DNA from: Ceratodon purpureus
Lineage: Eukaryota > Streptophyta > Bryopsida > Pseudoditrichales > Ditrichaceae
Assembly: GCA_014871385.1 (NCBI GenBank)
Contig: CM026432.1
Span: 2,382,150-2,446,149 of the forward strand
Direction of reading: 5' to 3'
DNA length: 64,000 nucleotides
This document shows positions 23,431 through 34,472 of this stretch, in pieces. The position numbers and the translations under genes were made by a program. The notes under the pieces were generated by a model. That model saw nothing but the letters and a program-made list of their open reading frames with translations, searched no databases and had not been told where the DNA came from. How positions within the stretch are numbered: the stretch's first letter is position 1; each line of letters opens with the position of its first letter.

Positions 23431-25981
23431 TATGCCGTACTGCGCCTCCAGGTACTCAAAAACTGCAGCCATGTTCTCCCGGCAATCATACAAGTCACTA
23501 TTGTCGGTGTCGCCTCTAGGGGGGAACCCTGAGTGCTGGGAGTCGAGAGTGGCCCCCGACGTTGACTGAGCAGCACGCGGGGGGGAGGTGTTTGGAGCTG
23601 CGGCAACTGAGGTCGGCCCCTGCACTATTGCTTGGGTCTCGGGGCGAGTTTCCGCGCTGCAACTCTGTACAGCATTCTCCACTACGCGCAGCCACTCCGC
23701 CGTTGAGGCAGAGTGCGGGGGTGGCACCGGCGCCCGGGCTGCGGCAGACTGCGGGGGGGAAAGCGGGGCAGGGGCGGGGGGAATGCTGCCCAACGTCTCC
23801 GTCTTCTCGTCATCAGCGGAACCCGGGGCGGAATCCACGACTTCAGATGGTAATGGTGTGGCAGGTAGAGGGAAGGGAATGCCGGAGTACCACTCCATCT
23901 CCAGACGTTGGACCTCTGCACCGACGCTCCAGTGCCACTCCGCGCCAGGGACTAGCAAGTTCAGAAGAAAGCGAGGAGGAGGAAGCTCCTGGGAGCTTTG
24001 GCGGCGCCACTCTTCCACAGCGTTTAGCCATGGTGCCAGCTCCTCTACGGAGCGAGGGTGCTTGGCCACACCATCGCTATATCGAATGTCGCGAGGCATT
24101 CTGGAAAAGGGGGGCTTCCTGGGGTCGGCAAAAGGGTTTGGAGATGCCGCCGCCGGGTCGGTGAGGCAACAGTCTCTTCTCCGGGGGAACTCTGGCCACA
24201 GAACACATCAGAAACATAAGTAGAGTTTAAGATTTCCTACTCTAGAAGCAACAATGGCATATTTAGAATGAATCCTTTACAGTTTAGTAATGTTCAAACT
24301 GTGAATTTAGTCTATAGGCTCACTCGAAGATTACCAGCTGAAACCGTGTAGCACTAAGGCTGTAACTGTCGTGAGAAAGCGATTACCAAAACTTTCTATC
24401 TAACTAGTCCCCCACAACTCTGCTCTTGGAACAATTCAGTCCTAGAATGGGATACTTCAGTTCCCATATCTAACAGACCTGGGAAAAATTGTAACCAAGT
24501 CTTAATTCTCGCTTGAATCCAGAGTAAATGCTATATAGACGGTCGCATCTCCCAATCCTCCAGAAACAAGCTAGGTCACATAATTAACAACAAAGTCGAT
24601 TGGTTCACTAATTCCGCATTGATCAACTGTTCATCATCTTATAAAAAAACAAGAAAAAACGCGAAGTAGTGTTAGATGAATTTACCTAAATATAATCAAT
24701 GGTGGCCGTCCGAAGTTAACCTAGGTGTCGAACATGCATTGGAGGTTTCCGTAATAACTCTCAGTTGTTAATAGAACTCTTGCATCCTTCCAAATGCTGT
24801 GAATCCAGTGGTTAATCCCCTTCTGCCACTATCGTCGTGCCGATTGTAAAGACGGTCTCGTAAAACCAAATCGCTGTTGCAATACCTGCAAATGAATAGT
24901 AGAATGAGATTATTTAGGCGAGTTCGAGAGTTGGAAGGTTACATTGTTGGTCACAAGCTGGAAGGAAAATTAACTGGAGCTAAACTTTCACGGAAGCAGG
25001 GGAAGAAAAAAAGAAATAACAAGGAAATAACTTGCACCAAGATTCAGCTCTTCTTAGGACTTCTAAAATTCTAGTGCCGAAGAGGTCGAGGCGCAATATG
25101 AAATCTAAGAGCACTGCAAAGCGGGGATTCTGAAAATGAAAATCTTACTCTTGCAAAAAACCGAACAACTGATCACCGTTTGGGAATGAAAATGTCCAAA
25201 GCCCTGCGATTCATGCCCTCTCATAGCCAAACCCCAGACCCTGCCAATATCCTCATAACATCATACCAACACGGCCTCTCACAAAACTCGCATGATACAC
25301 TTTTGAGAAAGATTCAGCACACGAAGTCCTGTTTGGTACAAAAGCACACAAAAGCCTCGCTCTACACGATAGCTCCGCTACTGTCGCCCGAGAGTGATAC
25401 ATCAAAAACCCATCTCATTACACAATGTTCAGCCCATCACGATCACCCTCCCTTAACATACACGAAGAAGTTAACCTCATTTCCACTACCAAGTCATTTA
25501 CTGAAACTCACACTCCAACTCAAAACCCAATACTCATATCACAAACCTAATGAGAACGAGAATTAAACGACACTGAAACCAGAATAAAACCAGCTCCCGA
25601 CCAGCCACTGCCGTAGTAACAACCCAGCTCCGATCTACTCACTTCTCCACACCCATCCATGCCATAACCATGTCCCAGCGTCCAAACCAGCATCGTAGAA
25701 GAACGAGGGCTTGCTACAAACCCGGACAGAAACAATCATAAACCCCGAGCAAACAGAGAGGAAGGAGACGAGAAGCGGTACCCGGAAAACAAGCCCTGTA
25801 GTGATCTGCTGAGGGAAGTTGCCTCCTGCTCCGCGCAGCGAGGGAGCGCCTCCTTCAGCGCACTTAGGTGAACGACCCCAGTACCGAAGCTCCCGACTGC
25901 CTGAACAAGGACAGAAGAACCACCAGCAGCACGGCAGTACAGAGCGGAGCGAGCAAAAAGAAATAGAAGCGCAGGATCCAT
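23431..25981 (-). CDS. putative piggyBac-borne accessory gene, downstream of the transposase (unknown function)
   Basis: Two stretches look like exons. A first exon may start at the ATG at 25981 (MDPALLFLFARSALYC) and runs open to about 25785, near a GTACC donor. An internal exon covers about 24192-23431; it follows a good acceptor (TTCTGTGGCCAG), stays open for about 254 codons, and ends in EYLEAQYGIG just before a GTGAGT donor. The internal exon encodes a WHWSVGAEVQRLEMEWYSG block, then a Pro/Ala/Ser-rich acidic linker, then a block with NMAAVFEYLEAQYG. I recognise no domain. How the exons join, and the last exon, are not resolved. GC content is like that of the transposase gene. It could also be a captured host fragment or non-coding. 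Confidence 0.4.
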
Positions 25982-26715
25982 GCCTCGACGCAAAGTAAGG
26001 AAGACGTACGGTAATAGGATTAAGCAGCTATAGGGTGGAGGGAGGGGGCAACACGTACCTTGCATGCAACTCAGGTTTTAGGGTAGTGATGACCATAATG
26101 AGCCAACAGTAAAGAGAAGTGACATGTTACTTCAAAAAATAATTAGCGGACTTTATTAACAAGGGATTAGGTGCTTGCAGCTACAGATGGAGGGGGCTAC
26201 GAGTTGTCCTATGCGGGCCCCCCTAACCTATGACTTCCAACTGACAGAGACTCCCCCGGATCCGCGACATTGAAAAGAAACGTGCCCCCCAGCCACTGAC
26301 TTAGACAGAAAACTCAAGGTCGGTGCCGGGAGAATTCAAAACTTGAAGTTGCATGCCAAGGCGACTTCCATAATAGCCGGGTAAGGGAATGAAGCACCAA
26401 ATCCAAAGCACGGCTCACATGCGACCTCCATGATTAGTCGTTGGCATGTTTGCGCTGTCTCTCTTGCTGCTCGTCATAGATTGCCCATGTCTTCTGCCTG
26501 CGGGGCAGAGATCAAATGTGAGACAGAAGTGCAACTTACAAGGGACAAAATCAGATGATAAGAGATTTGCTTTAGGGTCCAACACACTGCAGTTGGATCC
26601 AGAGCGGCGCTATAGCAGAGATGTTAAAGTCTCGTACCTCCAGCGGTGCATCCAGCGCCGGAATCCAGGCTGGTCGAGCAGCCTCTTCCACTCTGCAAAG
26701 GAGAAGACGCAAGAG

Positions 26716-29592
26716 TCATAACAGGGCACTTCCGTGGAATTCAAGAAAACATCGGCCAGGGCACATGGAGCGCAGACGACATCCAGGGCATATCCAAAAA
26801 GTGCGAATTTTGCACACCCTGCATCGTCTACGCAGGGTGCCTCTGACGCTGTGACAGGGATTGGAGCGCCTTGTCGGGGTGGGGGCGGGGCTGCGGTGTT
26901 CGCTGGCGGTGGTTGCCCTGGTGCGAGAAGGAGGACGCGGCCCCTGCATGTCTCGGAGGGGAGCTGAGGGCTCACCCTGACTGGTACCATCCGTTCCTGT
27001 GGAGGGGTGACCTCGCGGGGGTGAGGCGGACCGGGGAGCATCAGGCAACTGTTGAGGTATCTCGCAGGCCAGGCCCGCGAGGGGTACCTGGTTCACGGAT
27101 TCCTGCGAGAGGATTACAATCTCCGGGTTCCCAGCAGGGTCCTCGTCGCAGTTAGCTGCGGTTTCTTCAGCCACGTCATGCATACACGATCTCCGAGCAG
27201 CAGGTGCGGAGCTTGTTTCACCGACTAGAGGACACTCCATTAGCCCGTGAGCCAGCAGTAGCATGAACTGCTCGTGATCCATAGGTTTCTGGTCGAGTTG
27301 TAGAGAGATATGCTTGTACCGGAGGTATGAGTTGGTAGTAGCCGAGTCCAGCCCGAAGTAGAACAACCTGTGCCACCACTTTTTAGTGAAAATCTGCGTC
27401 GTGTAGGCCGCCCTGAGCTGGTCTTGAGTGTCAACCCCCCGCATGGTGGCGCTGTAGAGCTTCTGTATTGGAGTTGTTGGTATCTCAGACTTGCCGCCAC
27501 TGTGATGCCGTGTGACTGTGATGCCCCCCTTCACCATCGGATCCGCAGCTGTAGACAGGAAAGCGACACCTTTAGTATCTTGCCAGTGTATGGCCGCCAT
27601 GGTCCGTTCCCTATGCACTCGCACTTCCATGTTGCCCCTCGGTGTCTTCTCCGGCACATGCAGACTCGTGGGGAACCCCACACGCCCTTGCCTAGCTGTG
27701 CCAACCGCATAAAATCCTCTGCGCAACAGGTCTTCGAAGAGCATAGGACTGGTGAAATAGTTGTCCATGGCCACTGTGTACCAGTGACCCTCCCAGCCAT
27801 TAGTGAGGCGCGACACAACACCCGCACCTGCCCCGCAGGCGTGTACTGGAAGCCCCGCAATCTTTTCGTTGGCAGCTCCAACGTACACCTCGAGATTCAG
27901 GACATACTTTGTCACTGAGCAGCAGAGACACCACACTTTGATTCCATGAGTGATCGGTTTGAGTGGAAGGTACTGTTTGAATGAGCAGTACCTTCCGTTG
28001 TACGGCACCATGGACTCGTCGACGCACATGAATGGTGATGCATTCCATAGGGACTGAAAATTCTTCACCAACGTCTCCAGAAGCCAACGAATTTGCTGAA
28101 TGGGGTCGTACCTCGGGTCAGGCTTCTCGTACTTGAGGGCACTCTTGGAAGCCACATGCAGGCACTGCAGAATGTACAGAAATCGGTTTCTTCGCATAGT
28201 CCCAGCCACGGGCGGGCAGTGAAGGGCATCACTCTGCACCACCCAGAAATCACGAACCCGTGGCTGGTTCCTGACAGCCATTAGAATGCAAATTCCAAGC
28301 CACTGTCGATGCTCCTTCAATGTGATCTTCGGCTGAACATCCTGCCCCCCCTTCCTCTTTCCTGTTTTTGGGTCCACCCAGTCTGCATACGCGTTGGACT
28401 CTTTCACTATCCTCCGCTGAATTGCCTCGTTCCATATGTCCAGGAAACTCTCAAGTGGGGAAATCGGCTGCGAGTAATGAATTTTGGAGCCCTGGGGGGG
28501 GCCTGTGAATTCATTTCGTGGATGAAGGCTCCAGGTCTTTGAGTGCCAGTTCCGCTCCTCGTACCGAGATTCGAAGCGCCCCTCCTCTTCGGTACAGGGT
28601 CCCGCAGAGTACTCCCCTAGCCCGGCCAGAACCCCATGGATGGGCTCCGGCCCGTCTTCACCATCCGACCCACTGGAGAACTCACTGCCAATGCTTGGGA
28701 ACCCTCCATCCCCTCCACCGCCAGCCCCTTCTCCTGAACAGGTAGAGTGCGGGGTCCAGTCCGGGTCGGACTCCTCGGCAATGTCTCCCAAGAACGTAGC
28801 CACACCCGGGTCAGTGGACGCTCCCTCTGGCGATAACCGGATGCCACCCCCCCTCCTATGCGAGTCAAGGTGCAAGTCGGCTGCGGTACAGGGCATTGCC
28901 TTCGCAGTGGCGACCCTCCGCTCGAGGGCGATGACTTCAAGTCGACTTGGGGGACTCGGCACCCAGGGAGAACAGTCCACCTGCTTCACTGTCTGAACTC
29001 CGAAGTACGGCCCAAAGTCCACCTCAAAGCAAGGACATCCCTCAATGTCTATACACATCCCAGTGACATCACCAAACACGGTTTGACACGGATTTTCAAT
29101 GGACTCTCCCCCCCACTGCATGTCTACAATTTTGATTGTAATTTTCCTTAGACTTTTACCTTCGAGTGACATCTCGGTCAAGTCGTCCATGATCACTCTG
29201 GTCGGGGTTGGTTCCGCAATGCTCGCCGCCGGGTCCAGAAAATCGGATGGCTGCAGCTCCTTCTCCAACTGCCCCCTTCGAGCAGGTACCTGTAGCACCT
29301 CCTCTGATGAGGCACTTGCCCTCACTCGGGTCCCTGCCGTGCTCAACAGGGCGTGTGCACGTGCCAGCTCTGAAGCACCCCCGCCAATGCTAACAGCCTC
29401 CCCTGTTGCAGCGGAGCACCGCAGGATCCATCCCTGTTATTTAAGTTCACATAACCCGCGCATGCAACATTCCAAACTCCGACACAGGCGATTCAGAATT
29501 CAAGCAAAGGCCGATGCCACATGCAACCTTCACATTAAAGCATGCCCCCAAATTCACTAAGCATTGGAACTTACCAGGTACTCGAGTGCCAT
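26716..29592 (-). CDS. piggyBac transposase (DDE_Tnp_1_7 family), about 911 aa, two exons
   Basis: It cuts and pastes the element at TTAA sites in the nucleus. The proposed start is the ATG at 29592 (MALEYL), with donor after 29575 (CTG|GTAAGT), acceptor before 29433, and one 2.7 kb exon to the stop at 26716. The triad is present: CVDESMVPYNGR (D near 28019), YTVAMDNYFTS (D near 27763) and MRGVDTQDQLRAAY (D near 27436). The spacings of about 85 and 109 residues match those of piggyBac (78 and 101). The C terminus is the cysteine-rich zinc-binding domain, VCKIRTFWICPGC through CPGRCFLEFH. The N-terminal 250 residues are acidic and low in structure, as in the family. No stop or frameshift is seen. 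The first exon is small and its start is the least certain part; the downstream exon is open anyway. Confidence 0.9.
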
Positions 29593-30060
29593 TCTCTTCG
29601 CCGCCCTCACACCCTTGCTCACCCGATGCCTGGCCCCTCATTTTAAATAAACAGCGTCGCAATGGGGACCCGGGCTGCCCGTCTTTCCCAGCGTTCCTCC
29701 TGGTTTGGGGTGGGCTGTACCGACCGTAGTGGAGGACAACCTCCACTTGCCCCTGTGGTAGCACTCCATCTTCCAGAGCACGATCTGGTGGTGCCTCCTC
29801 CAGCGTCGGTGTGCCTCCTCGTCCCCGCCCGGCACTGCCAGGCAGTGCACCTCCTGTTCTCTGGGGTCGGACACTTCCCCGCAACGAAGCCCCCCTTGTG
29901 GAAGCGCCTGGCACATGTGTGCCTTCCCCCGCATCGAGAGCTTGCTGTCCCGACTGCAACGCCATATCGTTGAGCCCACTCCGACCCGTTTTACCACCCC
30001 GGCCCCCTCGCTCACCCATTCCACGACTTGCCTTACCCCGCACCCCCCCTGCTTTCCTGT

Positions 30061-32065
30061 TCACCGAGGTGGCACCCGATTCATGGTGTCCACCGTCTCC
30101 CACCTTCCGCTTCCCTTTCCCCCTGCTCCCCCCCCCCCCGAATTTAGGCCAACCTCAAGTATCACCCCCGAGTCAGAGGGAACGTGCTCTCCTATTTCCC
30201 CCTGTAACTCCATCTCCAAGTCGTTTGTGAGCTTGTCCAGCATGGCGGTGACTTGCCCCACAAATGACACCCCCCCTTCGTCGGTGTTCCTCCCAAGTGA
30301 CTCAGTTTTGATCTTCCTCTCGTATTTTCGAACAGGCTTCCCAGTTCGTTTGCTGATCTTCACTCCTGGGGGGAATTGTGGCGTCGAATCCTCTTTGCCC
30401 GCTGCACTTGCCTGTTGCAGCATCCGCTCTTGTTCCTTCGCATTTGTCTGCAGTACCCCGCCGCATGAACCGACGGCAACATCCCCCGGCTCAGAAGGTG
30501 TTCCCCTCCCGAGTGTACCAGCCTCTGGAGCCTGCGGCTGCTGCGCTATGTCCTGCCCTACCCCGATCTGGCATGGGCCACGCCCATGCCCTCCGTCTCC
30601 TCTATGCGTGGGTAGAGACAGTGACTTCTTTGGAGCTGCGCTCTGTCTCCGATTCAAATCCTCGAGGGGTACCCGGTCCCCTCCACCCTACATCACATTC
30701 CTCTCCCGCTCCTCAGCGACTTTCTCCGCCTTGACCTGAACCGACGACTTGTGGTGCGTCCCATTCAGAATCCCAGGCCCTGTACTGATCGAGTGAGGGA
30801 AGCTGCCTGCCACAATTCTGGATGCCTCTCCCATGCCTGCCACATGCTGTAAGCAGTGATTGGCATGGCACTGCCCTTCCCCTTCCGCAGCACAACATAT
30901 TGCATCACCTTGAACAGGATTCCCACCTTGCATGGTAGAATCATAAATCCGGGTATACTTCCTCCCGGATGGCTCTATTGAGGGGGGCAGAGAATCCATT
31001 CGCCGCACCCTCCTCAATATGATTCCTCCACCCCAGTACCTTCGCAGCTTGTCTCCGAAACAGGTATCGCAGCTGTCGAGGCTCCAACGACTCCCGATTC
31101 CCGCACCCTTTGCAACCCCGCGGCAATGGCAAACGCACCAGGTACTCACTCCGCAAAAGTGCGCACAGAACCTCCAACTTATGTCCCCGCGCCCCCTGCT
31201 GATGTCCCCATTCCAAGAGGATGCGGTGTGCATCGGGAAACGGGGGGGGCGTTGATGGTATTGTCGGCCACTGCATAGGCCGACCCGATTGCCTGGGAGC
31301 TCTGCCCACGATGGTTCTTGACGGAAGTTCATTCTCCATTGCATTTCCTGCAAATTCACCCCCTACAGAGAAAGAATTCCCAGCCAGCTTCTTCAGATTA
31401 CCATGAAACCCTTCTTGTCCCAACCCTCTGCCACAGCCGCCTACATTTAGAACGAATTGAACATAAAAGACAACCCCAAACTCCACGCAACATACCTTGC
31501 ATCAGAGCCTCTAACGTAGTCTTCGGCTGTAGCCCACTCCGGCGATTAATTCGCTGTGACTGCGCATCCGCCTCACGACCTCCTCTCCTGGCGTAACGCG
31601 TCCCCCATTCGCTGCCGTAGGCATCCGCATACGCAATCGTCCAAACGTCGTCCCTGGGGTCTTCCAATCCCCAGTCGCCCCCTTTCCCCATCGCTCCTAC
31701 CGAAACCTCGAGTTCCAGAAATCCCCTGCGAAATCCTGACAGAAACCTCAAATCCCCCGCAACGCATTTAATCCATGAGCTCCTCGGTCGCGACGCAAGC
31801 AAGTCTCCGCCAATCCCTCGAAACCCTCCCCGTCAACCAGACAGGGGCGCACCTCCCAGGGTTCCAGTTTCCAAACGCACACGAAGAGGGACGCCGGGTC
31901 GACCCGTGAATTGGCCGAGGCAGTTACAGAGAACTCTCGTTCCCACCCACGAGGACACCCCCGACGCACATATCTGGGAACACCCAATTCATTTTGTGGA
32001 ACCCCAGGACCCTTTGGTGCCCTGAGTACGTATGAAACGCTTCTTTCCCCTTTGCGATGACTCAT
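30061..32065 (-). CDS. putative piggyBac-borne accessory gene, upstream of the transposase (unknown function)
   Basis: Between the right end and the transposase, long minus-strand frames overlap or abut: 32065-31748 (ATG, MSHRKGERSVSYVL), about 31802-31497 (ends KTTLEALMQ before a GTATG donor), about 31440-30941 (after an AAATGTAG acceptor; contains LEVLCALLRSEYLVRLPLP and RQLRYLFRRQAAKVLGWRN), and 31359-30061, which is one frame interrupted by a single TAG at 30685-30687. The last holds a basic patch, KRTGKPVRKYERKIK, and a helix-like MLDKLTNDLEMELQ. The amino-acid make-up looks coding, but I recognise no domain. Exact splicing is unresolved. The TAG may be spliced out or may mean the gene is damaged. 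Confidence 0.4.
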
Positions 32066-32271
32066 CTTTAATACGGCGTCACAGTATAAAACGGTATTTG
32101 AGGGGTCTGTGAGGCTCTGATTCTTGTTTTTTTTTTTCGAGCATGCAGATCAAGTAAACCCCCCAATCCGTCCCGGTTTACAGATTTCCATTCGAACAAC
32201 ACCCTAGCCGGAATCTGGTTTCTCCATGCCCCAGCGACCAGGAAATGGTCTGCTGGGCACTAAAGGGTTAA

Positions 32272-34472
32272 TCCACAAGTGTGAAAGTTGGTAGGCCATT
32301 GTGCAGTGTGTCCATAACTGATGATCCTGACAAGCATGTCAACAGCCTGTCTTCGCTGAGCATTGTGGACTCAGCTGTGTATGCTTGATTGATTCAAGCC
32401 CTGTGATCTTGTCCACTTGATGGACCATGGTAGAGTGACTTCAAACCACCTCTTAAAAAGGTAAAGCAACTCATAGCCACCCCTATAAGGAATGCAACCC
32501 TTTTTGCAAGTATTGTGTAAAACATCAAAAAAATTGATGGGTAGAAAGCAAGGTTTGAATTTCAAAGCATTTGCAATGATTTGAATTGATTATGAATTTT
32601 CTAAGAGTTTTTTTTTACAAAAGTAAAAAATCAACACTAGAGTAGCCATGAACCATTTATACAACAATTAGTAATGAATACTTAATGTGTGCATAATCAC
32701 TGTAATGTCGTACAAAATCCACCATTTATCAACTTGACCTATTTTGCCTACATATTTTCTTTCTAAATTCAATTAAGTTCACCTTATCTTTTATTACCAC
32801 CACTCTTTCACATCATTTGCACCAAAGTTCATTCCAAGTAAGTAGCCACAAGTGGTGGCATCCTATTTTTCTTCTTCTTGTAGAAACTAGGTGTAGTGAA
32901 TATGTACATCATTTACCTTGAATGTTGCTGAAGTGTTCCTCCTTGACAATTAACAAGTACACCTTTGATTGGTGTACTCATGGAAGAGACTTCACCAACC
33001 CGAGTATAGTCTCTACAATTCACAATTTTTTTGATAAATACATATTTTGACCTAATTTTTTTGTCAAATTTATAATCTCAATGAAAACATCTTCTGAACT
33101 TCCATTTTTTTAGTCACTTACATCATGCCTAAATGGTGGATTTTTTCTCTACTTTTATCTTTCCAATCTTATCTTAAACAATTTTAAAAAGTTACTAAGA
33201 GAGAAGTGGCAAATGCTCAAAAGGCGGCTAAATGCAAGGAGTTCTGATGCAAAAAGAGTAGCAACAACAAGAGAAGGATGTCGTGTAGGCCCAAAAGGCA
33301 ACGGACCGCAATGTTGCTACTCGAATTAAATTCCAATGTGCCTTTGAGCTTCTGTGGGCAAGAGCTAAAAAGTTGCTAAGAAATCCTTAGAAGTTGCAGC
33401 AAAACGTGTTTTTGTCTCAAGGGATCGCAAATCATCAAGGCATGTCAATATGCGGAAGTCGCCACTCATCCTTTTCTATAGCTTCATTTTTTACAATCGG
33501 TACCAATCAGTTCTTCTTCCCTTCACCTAGCAACGTCCCTTCTCTCCCTCATTTTGGCATACATCCACATTCTACGACCCCCTTTGCACAATTTCCTTTC
33601 AGATATCAAGTACCTACAATTCCTAGTCAACAAAAACATGTGTGGTCCACACCAATCCTACGAGAGGTTAGAAATAGAAGAGAGAGCAAGGAGAATGTAA
33701 GAGCTGTTGAGCATGAGTTTTAAAGAGCAACGCAAGGACACTCTCGACATGCTCAACATGTTTGGAGAGCAACGCCCTTCTCCATATACTCTTTGTTCAA
33801 AACCTACCTCCTGGTTATAGCGGTTTTGGATCCTACTAGGTATAGCATTTTTGGATCCTACCTGTAGCGATTTTGGACCATGTAGTGGCACAACTTTCAT
33901 CTCATGGTAACTCATATTGCACACCTCATGGTAACTCACAATATAGCAATGCAAGGGTGGATTTTGCTCACAAGTATTTCTCTTGCTTTACACTTCTGTT
34001 CACAGTTCAGTGTACATGGTGACAAGAAAATCATCTTCCACTACATAGACACAGGGAACCTAGAGATCATATTTGAATCACAAACTACTTTTCAATTAAA
34101 AACTTGCACCAACATGAACATTGTGAATAAAATTGTGAAAATTACAGCAATGCATTATTGAATAATCTAACAAGGAAAATTGTACTGGAATAAGGGCTGA
34201 TGGTAGATATATGCTCCTTTGCTTTGGGAGATGCAGATCTAAGTTTTCAACAATGATTCAAAGATTCATGGTCTGTTTTGGAATACTGTACCCACACATC
34301 TGATAGAAATGTGCAACCTTCAGACAGGTATTACAACCAAAAATATAGACCCATTTAGATGATCACCTTCATAGACAAGATTTGCAAACTCAGTGCTGAG
34401 ATATAATTTATATCATGTTACAAAATTGCTGCCAGAATTCGGAACACTCAAAGAGTAAACCCAATGGTATGT
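32272..34472. other. intergenic between the piggyBac element and CLP1, no gene seen
   Basis: The stretch is AT-rich. Part of 33180-33720 reads open on the plus strand (109 codons at 33394-33723) and looks like a decayed coding remnant, but I cannot name it. At 33820-33880 a short motif close to AGCGGTTTTGGATCCTAC is repeated three times. The 3' UTR of CLP1 lies at the right end. Confidence 0.45.

Larger units (their letters stand above)
22252..32267 (-). mobile_element. complete 10,016 bp piggyBac transposon
   Basis: The left end reads CCCTTTAGTGCCCAGC and the right end is its exact inverse, a 16 bp terminal repeat. TTAA stands on both sides (22248-22251 and 32268-32271), the target piggyBac uses. 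Inside lies a transposase gene on the minus strand with an intact catalytic triad. Compared with the 2.5 kb of classical piggyBac it is about four times longer. The extra DNA is GC-rich, unlike the flanks, and holds long minus-strand open frames on both sides of the transposase. Intact ends and an open transposase suggest a recent insertion, possibly an autonomous copy. Confidence 0.93.

Noticed and set aside
23144-24223. Plus-strand open frames of 140 to 210 codons inside the piggyBac element
   Set aside because: They are opposite-strand shadows of the GC-rich minus-strand exon, which has splice sites at both ends.
26610-27041. Alternative minus-strand frame at the end of the transposase, Cys-rich
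   Set aside because: It overlaps the true zinc-binding tail in another frame; the transposase frame holds the family's cysteine spacing.
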